This document shows, piece by piece, positions 56,935 through 64,000 of a stretch of DNA of 64,000 bases. Positions within the stretch are counted from its first letter, which is position 1. Every line of letters starts with the position of its first letter. Under the pieces are notes generated by a model, which saw only the letters and a program-made list of their open reading frames with translations, was not told the origin of the DNA and made no database searches. Location of the stretch: assembly GCA_039000515.1 (NCBI GenBank), contig JBCFYV010009882.1:48621639-48685638 (forward strand), read 5' to 3'. This stretch comes from Timema cristinae. Lineage: Eukaryota; Arthropoda; Insecta; Phasmatodea; Timematidae. Position numbers and translations under genes: made by a program.

Positions 56935-57095
56935 TCATTATTCTTTTTCACACATTCATCTTCAACATTTATCCACGTCTTACATGGCCTACCCCTTCCT
57001 TTTGATCCACACTCTCTACCATCATATATTTGTTTCGTCACTCGATCCACACTCATCCTCTCAACATGCCCAAACCAGCGTAAAACATATATGTA
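56935..57095 (-). pseudogene. Non-LTR retrotransposon ORF2 C-terminal tail, 5'-truncated
   Basis: The minus strand from 57083 reads LRWFGHVERMSVDRVTKQIY, then GSKGRGRPCKTWINVEDECV, and ends at a TAA at 56935. LRWFGHVERM and GRGRPxKTW are hallmark tail motifs following the reverse-transcriptase domain. About 50 codons survive without a break. It belongs to a different element from the tail at 1.9-2.5 kb, since the spacer and ending differ. The 5' truncation is typical of target-primed insertion. Confidence 0.82.
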
Positions 57096-57675
57096 TACCC
57101 TGAGTTTGGTAGGAAAAACAGTATCTGTCAGTTACTAAAGTTAATAAAACAATTTTAATAATTCATACGTCAAGTCATGTGATCTATAACTGTCACTTTT
57201 GATTGATATTAGTCTGTCAATACCTATAAAACAACATAAATAATATAGTAAAATGTTATTTATGTTGACCACAAAAAAATAGGTTTGAATTTTCTAAGCT
57301 CATATGTAGATATATTTATAAGCTTTTATGTGCTACTTTGAATTATTTAAACGTTATAGGGACATATAACTCAATGTTATGTATAGTTTGTATTGTCTTG
57401 ACCTAGTTAAACTATATATATTTACAAAATATTATTGACTATTTACTACTTTGATTTTGTGAACACCCTAGTTGTTGAATCATGAGCCGCCACTACTACC
57501 CATGACTGAGCTTGATGCTATAAAATGAGGTCAGCAAGTCAAGGTGTTTGGATCCCCTTTTACTTTTATTATTATATAAGATTGAGATTGACACTAGAAG
57601 ATGAAGAGTTTAATGGGTGAGAAGGCAAGAAGTATCTCATCTTAATTTAATTATAATGAATTTAAGTTCACCAGA
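57096..57675. other. AT-rich spacer
   Basis: ATCATGAGCCGCCACTACTACC (57479) recalls the AGCCGCCACTGC phrase in the inverted repeat at 16.98 kb, but no longer match follows. Confidence 0.4.
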
Positions 57676-57679
57676 CATA

Positions 57680-57897
57680 AGAAGTGCTCGTATTAACTTT
57701 GCTTACTAAGCCCTCTTTGGCACAACTAAACTGCATTCAATAATTCCCAGAAATTAAGTTAAAGAGTGAAAAGACTAAGCTTACCTCTCCCTTTAAATAC
57801 ACGACTAAGCTGAAGGCTAGAAATGAAGTTCATATGTGAAAAGACTATAAATATACCACCCTTTGAATAAAGGTCCAAGCTCACAACCAGAAATTAA
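57680..57897 (+). repeat. 70-bp tandem repeat, three units
   Basis: AGAAATTAAGTT (57749), AGAAATGAAGTT (57819) and AGAAATTAAAT (57889) are each 70 bp apart. GTGAAAAGACTA and CTAAGCT(G/C)A are shared between units. Confidence 0.85.
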
Positions 57898-57899
57898 AT

Positions 57900-58710
57900 A
57901 TAGGCAGGAGAATAAAGTAATGATCTCCCATGTGCAAGGATTTTATGTTAGAGTCCTATCCAGGAAACTTAAAATCTATTTAAAGTATGAGTGGCTTGAG
58001 GTCCACTATTAGAGAAGTGTCGCAACTTAAAAAATATGTCCACTGAATACGAAAAACAGCATATTATGTACTTGGTAGGGTCAATAAATACTTTGGAGCA
58101 ATATTTTAAATTGAGGTAAAATTATAGAGTACCACCAAAGTATTAATTAATTCTTTCATCTTATTGCAAGCACCCAGTTTGAAATCTTTCAACTATTCTT
58201 TCAGTCTGATGGTGTTGCTTATACACACCCACATATGTATTAACGATTCAAGTGCAGTTAGAAATGTATGGTCCATAATAAAATGGTTAAAGCACTACTA
58301 CAAATTTAACGAAATAACTAAATATTACATTTCACTTTATTTTCCATAACCAGACACTATATAAATATTAGTCTAACTAGCTAACTTACCTTGATATATT
58401 TGTATACATACTGTCTCACAAAGTCCTAATTAAAAATTCTGGAAAGTTAAATAACTTATTTGTTTACTAAGAGCAATAGATAAATGAAGATATATACCAT
58501 AGTGTATACATATAATATGCCTGGCTATGTTGCTCTCAGCTATTTGACTTAAAAGACAAGATTTTTGACAAATATGCTTCACATTTAATTACTATATAAA
58601 AGTCACTTGTCCTATAATTAAATGCAATTTGATTTGTTCGATTATTTTTTTATCTAAAGTAATCTGACATGCTAATGATCTTAACAAAGTCTAGACTTTG
58701 AAGATATATA
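57900..58710. other. Spacer with a possible tRNA-like remnant
   Basis: GATCTCCCATGTGCAAGGATTTTATGTTAGAGTCCTATCCAGG (57920-57965) resembles a degraded pol III head. Otherwise AT-rich. Confidence 0.35.
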
Positions 58711-58712
58711 TA

Positions 58713-58970
58713 CTAAAAATCAGCTACTGATTGTGAATTACTAGGGCCCTTTCTGGCATAAGATGAGGTTGTTTTCAATATCATCTCACGCACGGGGAGG
58801 CGATAATGGTCCATGTACCGTAAAGTAAAAGGACGAGGCCAAGTGTTCTCATGCAGCCCGAGGGCCCATTTCCAGTAACAACAACAACAGAAGAACAAAG
58901 TTGGAACAGCAAGTCTGGCGTGTTTTACACAGACTACTAACAAGGATTAGAAGGGCTTGGGGGGGAAATT
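58713..58970 (-). other. G+C-richer segment with unrecognised frame
   Basis: A minus-strand frame of 76 codons includes HENTWPRPFTLRYMDHYRLP and REMILKTTSSYARKGP. CAACAACAACAG encodes a Cys/Phe run that makes it suspicious. No splice signals were judged convincing. Confidence 0.25.
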
Positions 58971-59094
58971 ACAAGTAACCATTGTAAGATGGTATGCTAA
59001 AGGGTTGTATGGCTCTGAAATAAATAACACGATATTCTAACTCTGTGCCATATCGTACGCAGGTAGATTAGAAACAAAGAAACTTTATTTACTA

Positions 59095-59212
59095 TATTTT
59101 AACAGAAAAGCAGAAAATGGAGAGATAGAATGAACCCACAGAGCAATGCGGGCAGAGTGTCCTGTTTATGGTCGGTTCTCTTACCAAGCGATGACCACCC
59201 AAGTCAGAACGT
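59095..59212 (-). mobile_element. tRNA-like SINE remnant, unassigned class
   Basis: The minus strand reads GGGTGGTCATCGCTTGGTAAGAGAACC, then CTGTGGGTTCATTCTATC, an A/B-box spacing. No shared tail follows. Confidence 0.4.
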
Positions 59213-59448
59213 AGTATTTCATAGAAAAGTGAGCGTAAAATATATGGTACAAGCATACCTACAGTCGCATGCTACACTTTCAATTTTCTAAGGCACTTTG
59301 AATTAAAAAATTGACTAATAACACCCTCTAAAATATAGGTGGTTCAAATACTGACTAGGTCAAAATTTCCTATTCTCAACGGGGTGTATAAGCATCTGAG
59401 ATTCTAATGATTTGGATTAGACTACAAGTGCGATGGTCACACAATCTA

Positions 59449-59638
59449 GGGGCCGGATTCATAGTCAAAATTAGTGTGCTTCGAGTGCGGCTCGATAACA
59501 AATACACAACACATATCTATACTAAATGGAATGGACAAGTTTCACATATGAAACTGGCCCATTTCATTCTGGTCTAGGTAGGTCTTTGGTATCGAGCCGC
59601 ACTTGTGGCACACTAATTTTGACTATGAATCTGGCCCC
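59449..59638. mobile_element. 190-bp miniature inverted-repeat element
   Basis: GGGGCCGGATTCATAGTCAAAATTAGTGTGC (59449) and GCACACTAATTTTGACTATGAATCTGGCCCC (ends 59638) are inverted. Pairing continues to CGAGTGCGGCTCGATA / TATCGAGCCGCACTTG, giving arms of about 49 bp. The target duplication is not obvious. Confidence 0.88.
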
Positions 59639-59661
59639 AAGTCTGACTATGAAACTGGCCA

Positions 59662-59700
59662 TAGCTCAGGGGTTACTAACCTTTTTGACAAATATATAAT
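59662..59700 (+). repeat. Possible hAT-like terminus
   Basis: CTCAGGGGTTACTAACCTTTTTGAC resembles hAT 5' ends. No matching right end with an 8-bp duplication was found. Confidence 0.3.
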
Positions 59701-59964
59701 CCTAATGGACTGACATTATTTCCTTTTACCCCTTTGCCAAACTGTTGAAACCATAATCATCATCACTTCAATCTAGGTCAATAACTTGGTTTTTCTCTCG
59801 GATAGCTAATAGCAGAACACCTGAAAGAAAATCATTAGGATTTATGATATTTATTTATTTAATAAAGGGTAAATCACAAATACACTATCTAGCTACAAAT
59901 GGTGAGATTTTTTAAATTCAGAGATAGAGTCTCATAACTCTCATACCCCCATTTTTTGGTTCCC

Positions 59965-60150
59965 ATACCCAGCTCCAAGCTCACAATAGACTGTATGGTT
60001 GATGGGGGGAAGGTCGAGATTCCAATCTTGATACAACGTTTTGAGATTGGTTTTTATATGTGTTTTTCTCATCCTATTTCAGTACTAATGCAGGCAAACT
60101 TCTTCTAACAACCTATAACATCCCTATCTCTTAAATTAAGTGATTTAATA
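59965..60150 (+). mobile_element. SINE-C-like copy, decayed
   Basis: GCTCACAATAGACTGTATGGTTGATGGGGGGAAGGTCGAGATTCCAATC, then GTTTTTCTCATCC and AATGCAGGCAAACTTCTTCTAA, follow the class order. The tail is missing. Confidence 0.55.
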
Positions 60151-60439
60151 AGCTTTGTGCCAAACCTGGTAATTGATAAAATATACTTTTCTCTATTATC
60201 TACTGAAAACCTCATCAACGCAAGCTCTATTAGTTCCTATGTGAGTTGATGGTAATTACCATCACTTTATATATCTCTATTATCTTCTTCTCAATTCAAC
60301 AACACAAAGATTGGTTTGATGTGAGCTACATCCATCCAGAACTGATCAGCCCTTCGGCTGGTTTGTACTGCTTGCACCATCTGGTAGAAACGAAATGCAC
60401 TAGGGTTGTTAAGAAATTATTGTGGTTTCCCTGTTGACT

Positions 60440-60662
60440 TCCACAGTTAATTTCTATGAGCAAGCTAAAAATGGCCAAACAATTTTGCCGGAACAGTATT
60501 TTCACATACCTTCCAGGTTTATTTTATATGACACAATCGACATTGAACCAAATGCTTTACTTCCCCTCCGAAGGAAGTTGTGCTACGGATTTTTATCACT
60601 CGAGAAAAATCCGTTGACCTTGGCTGGGGTTGAACCCACTAACATCGGGTCCTGAGGCCAAG
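60440..60662 (-). mobile_element. SINE-F with paired hairpins
   Basis: On the minus strand GGATCTTGGCCTCAGGACCCG then AGTGGGTTCAACCCCAGCC give A- and B-box-like parts. They are followed by ACGGATTTTT..AAAAATCCGT (60585-60614), a perfect 10-bp stem with a 10-nt loop, and CTTCC..GGAAG just downstream. Similarity to other window elements is nil. Confidence 0.5.
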
Positions 60663-60710
60663 ATCCCCAAAGTTTCATCTCTTTTATATAGGTCCTTAAG
60701 TATGATATTA

Positions 60711-61153
<443 letters not shown>

Positions 61154-61211
61154 TGTAACTAAAACCTCGAACTTCCCTCCAAAGACATTTTAGATAACAT
61201 GACACTTTAGA

Positions 61212-61441
61212 GTTTGTGAACGCATATATTAATTATTATTAATTACGCTAAGGAGTTAAGGATGATGAAGATTGAATTTAGATAAAGTGTACTCGTGTTT
61301 GCGTAGAGGGAGAGTGGAAAACCATTTTGTAAAACTACCATCAGTACACCCAACCAAGATTCGAACTCCGATCTCCCTATCACTAGCTTTCTGGTCTAGT
61401 AAGAGAGTGATGTCTTAGACCATGTGGACACCGAAGCAGGT
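61212..61441 (-). mobile_element. SINE-C, full length minus terminal tail
   Basis: AATTACGCTAAGGAGTTAAGGATGATG, GCGTAGAGGGAGAGTGG, B box AAGATTCGAACTCCGATCTCC (61354-61374) and the head CACCTGCTTCGGTGTCCACATGGTCTAAG (minus, 61413-61441). Confidence 0.82.
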
Positions 61442-61691
61442 GATTGTGTACATTGATGTGTGTCACTGAATAGTTAAACTTCAAGGAAGAACGTTTTACT
61501 AAGATTGTATATTTTACAATTTACAATAATATAATACCTAATTCAGTTTTTTACCCACCTTAGACAACACTAGGTCGGTAATTAAATACCGTGAATACTA
61601 CAAAGAATATTTAAGTTTTATTCAGTGCGAAACTTCATATTCCACATTTTGGCCTATCCACAACTAACACAAAACAAAAACATTAAAAATC

Positions 61692-61902
61692 ACCTTGTCT
61701 TAGTACCCGTTAAAGGCAATACGCATGTATTAATTACACTAATAGGATAGGGAACTTTAAAAGAAATATACCCGCATTTCTGTAGAGTTAGAGTAGGAAA
61801 CCATTTGGTACACCTAACGGGGTTTGAGCCCTTAATATCCCCGTCACCAGCAATCCAGTCCTGACAAGTGTGACAAATTGGACTATGCCACCAAAGCGGG
61901 CC
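61692..61902 (-). mobile_element. SINE-C copy
   Basis: CACCTTGTCTTAGTACCCGTTAAAGGC is the reversed tail. GGGGTTTGAGCCCTTAATATCCCCGTCACC is the degenerate B-box region, and the head is CCCGCTTTGGTGGCATAGTCC on the minus strand. Confidence 0.78.
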
Positions 61903-62952
61903 AAACTTAAGAGAAAATAACCGTAATCTGAGGGTGCAATTTGAAATATTGTATCAGAATTCACATATAAAAAGATGGATAATTAACATAGATACAAATA
62001 ACGAGAACATCTGGATTGGACTCAAGCCTAATCCCGAACTCTGAGCTCAGTAAAAGCTAACCCTACCTGCGCTATTGGCACAAAGGAGTTAGTCGGTGCT
62101 ATCATGTGTAAGAGGATACATACAACAAATGTGAAATAAATCAATAATATTTATGGTTTGGAACTTTCGGACAAGGCAAGGGGTAAGACAGTCTTGGCTC
62201 CAATCCAAGAAGACGGAGGTAGATCCCCAATCATGTGCATGAGAATCATTCTATTCTTAATTAATTTTCTCCCCACCTCTCCAGTCTCCAGGCGATGTCT
62301 GGAGCATTCCTTTCATTCTCTTTATTTAGATAAGGACAAGTTGCTGATAACCATTACTGGAATTTAATTATGTCTTCGTTTTATTAGTTATTTAAATTAT
62401 TTAGTAGCGTAATTTTTTTTTGCTATAGTGGTGGTGTGCATGACTATATTCAATTGAAACCATTAACAAAAAAAGCATTTTCTTGTTTTATTAAGTTCAA
62501 CAAAATTTTTATCTATTGGTTTAGTAATATATTAGTACGAGTAAAAAAATATAATATCACCATTCAACAATTTAAATTTAAGCTACAACTGCACCAGGAG
62601 CTGAAATAACAAGAGTTATTTAGACAGTCCCCTCCCCCGCCCCCTAACCATCACTACCCTCCCTATCACAGCTCTGGATATAGTTTTCTCCAGTAGAAAC
62701 CCCCCAAGAGACTGTTCTAGAGTGGATTACTAGGAGACTATACGTTGTTATTTCATTTAATTGGCAGCATAATTCGTTCCTCAAACCGAGAGAGTGAGAG
62801 GGCTTAGAATAGGGTAGTTTCAGTTTCCTCAACCACTGGAGGATTTACACAAGGCAGTCATATCAGCTACAGGCAAGGGAGACTAACCCTTATTCCCCCC
62901 AGTAGCAAGAAGCAGATTAGGATCCCAGGAGTTACACAGTCACTTCAAAAAC
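61903..62952. other. Spacer with possible tRNA-like remnant
   Basis: The minus strand at 62015-62110 shows CTTTGTGCCAATAGCGCAGGTAGGG and CAGAGTTCGGGATTAGGC, an A/B-box-like arrangement without a recognisable tail. A C-rich phrase (CCCCTCCCCCGCCCCC) lies at 62629. No gene. Confidence 0.4.
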
Positions 62953-63207
62953 CAAACAGTGGCCAAATGGTATAACTCTAAGATCACTTTCGCAATGAGT
63001 TGGCTTGCCGATGACGGGAGGATCGAGGTTTGAATCCCAGTCTGGTGTACTAAGGGTGCTTTTTCCTAAATAGTTTTACACTCGCCCTCTACACAAATAC
63101 AGGTGCAATTTCTCTAACTACACCTTTCCTCATACAAAGTACACTTTTGTAATTAGTACATTTGCGTACAACCTGAACGGGTGGTAGGACGCGGTGTTAA
63201 CATAAAT
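62953..63207 (+). mobile_element. SINE-C, full length
   Basis: The head AACAGTGGCCAAATGGTATAACTC, GACGGGAGGATCGAGGTTTGAATCCCAGTCTGG (B box), TGTACTAAGGGTGC, and the tail TGCGTACAACCTGAACGGGTGGTAGGACGCGG. Confidence 0.85.
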
Positions 63208-63330
63208 AACTTCAATAATAAATATAGCCATCATGCGACTCAATGCAGATTTCTGTTTGTTTGTTTGGATTCTAGGGTATCAATGTTCTTTCTATTAGTA
63301 ACTTATCCTTTTTTATTTGTCTGTGCGTTT

Positions 63331-63566
63331 TACAACCTTTTAGGGTCATAAGCATATTAAATAAGAACGCTAATGTTCTAAAAATGAGAAAGTTTGAATT
63401 TAAAGTAAATTTTTCCTTATTAAAATGAAGGAAGAACATATAAACCAATTAGGGAAAACAACTCACAGTACATCAAAACAGGGTTTCAACTATTATTTGC
63501 CGTCATCAGCAGTCCAATAGATTTCAAGCGTGACGCCTTAGACCATTCGACCACCGAAGTGGGTTT
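63331..63566 (-). mobile_element. SINE-C, full length but diverged body
   Basis: TACAACCTTTTAGGGTCATAAGC is the reversed tail. The head on the minus strand is CCACTTCGGTGGTCGAATGGTCTAAGGCGTCACGC, the cleanest class C head in the window. The B box (GGGTTTCAACTATTATTTGCC) is mutated. Confidence 0.8.
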
Positions 63567-63742
63567 GCCTTAACTAATTATTCTAATCAATCACTAACGA
63601 AATACCCAATCAATTGACTAATAATTTCGTGATTTAGATTACATATAATTTAATGATGATACTATATAAACCGTCAACTTAAAATTGTGCTTTTAAGACC
63701 ACAATAACCTTTTTAACAGTTGACTTGGTTTTAAGAGTAATA

Positions 63743-64000
63743 GGTGACCAGGTGGTCTAGGGGTAAGGTGTCAGACTTCTGTGCTGGCGGCTGGGGTTCA
63801 ATCCTCGGTCCCGGCAAAGATTTATCTGATCACCAAACCCTTCCTTCACCTCTGACAAGACGTGTATTAATCACAAATTGTGAATGTGAGGAATGCCAGG
63901 TCTCCACCGTGGTTCGGATTCCACGTTAAACTGTAGGTCCTCCATTTCATCTCAGAATCACCCTACCATTACACATTAACGTAAGTGCGTATAATCCGAA
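63743..64000 (+). mobile_element. SINE-B, cut by window end
   Basis: GGTGACCAGGTGGTCTAGGGGTAAGGTG (A box) and CTGGGGTTCAATCCTCGGTCCCGG (B box) form the head. GACAAGACGTGTATTAATCACA and CCACCGTGGTTCGGATTCC follow, and the shared tail starts at CATTAACGTAAGTGCG. The 61-codon frame across the head is spurious. Confidence 0.93.

Overview
This 64 kb window is AT-rich metazoan nuclear DNA, most likely from an invertebrate and plausibly an arthropod. The argument rests on the mobile elements: dense tRNA-derived SINEs, a mariner (DD34D) copy, a pogo/Tigger-type transposase relic, a Polinton/Maverick DNA polymerase relic, hAT-like miniature elements and two non-LTR reverse-transcriptase tails. Nothing looks bacterial. 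I cannot name the species. The window holds no complete intact protein-coding gene. The only piece that reads like a host gene is one internal exon (26481-26750, minus strand), which is open, flanked by good splice signals and an exact multiple of three. The labels SINE-A to SINE-F and R1 are mine.

SINEs dominate. SINE-A (A-box TGGCGTAGTTGG) and SINE-C (a Leu-tRNA-like head around TGGTCTAAGGCG) differ at the 5' end but share a body: a B box close to GGTTCGAATCTCGG, then GGGTGTACTGAGGGTGG, then CCACGCAAATGCGGGTA. SINE-B has a different head (TGGTCTAGGGGTAAGG) and a different body (GACAAGACGTGTATTAATCA). All three end in the same 3' domain, CATTAGCGTAA..GTATAACCCGAACGGGTAGTAAGACGCGGTGCTAA, followed by (TAA)n. 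That domain contains a small hairpin, ACCCG-AA-CGGGT. SINE-D has a (AAAT)n-type tail. SINE-E carries a TAGCTCAGTCGGTAG head and an ATTAACGGCCGGGG tail. SINE-F has two hairpins near its 5' end.

Layout: 0-5 kb has a 44-bp minisatellite, a LINE tail split by a SINE-A, and a hAT-like element carrying a SINE-A. 5-16 kb is SINE fragments in AT-rich DNA, including a tail-to-tail SINE-B pair at 12.3-12.7 kb. 16.7-21.0 kb is a 486-bp inverted repeat around a 3.3 kb spacer. 21-22.4 kb is dispersed repeat R1. 22.4-25.1 kb is the decayed Polinton polymerase. 26.5 kb is the candidate host exon. 27.2-28.5 kb is a structurally complete but coding-dead mariner. 28.6-30.8 kb is a patchwork of short tandem duplications. 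32.8-34.5 kb is a 31-bp minisatellite that has become a 62-bp higher-order array. 35-37.2 kb has a hAT-like element, a 45-bp array and a foldback element. 37.2-42 kb is nearly featureless. 42.7-43.7 kb is a decayed coding block of unknown origin. 44.9 kb is a palindrome of two SINE tails. 48.1-51.1 kb has AT satellites, R1 and the pogo relic. 52.7-54.5 kb has two hAT-like elements. 55.2-55.7 kb is a GC-rich block with two RFX-like X-boxes. 56.9-64 kb has a second LINE tail, a miniature inverted-repeat element and many nested SINEs.

The window is best read as intergenic or intronic DNA built up by successive transposon insertions. Several insertions can be ordered by nesting and by target-site duplications. 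All coordinates of degenerate repeats are approximate, because they were read by eye.
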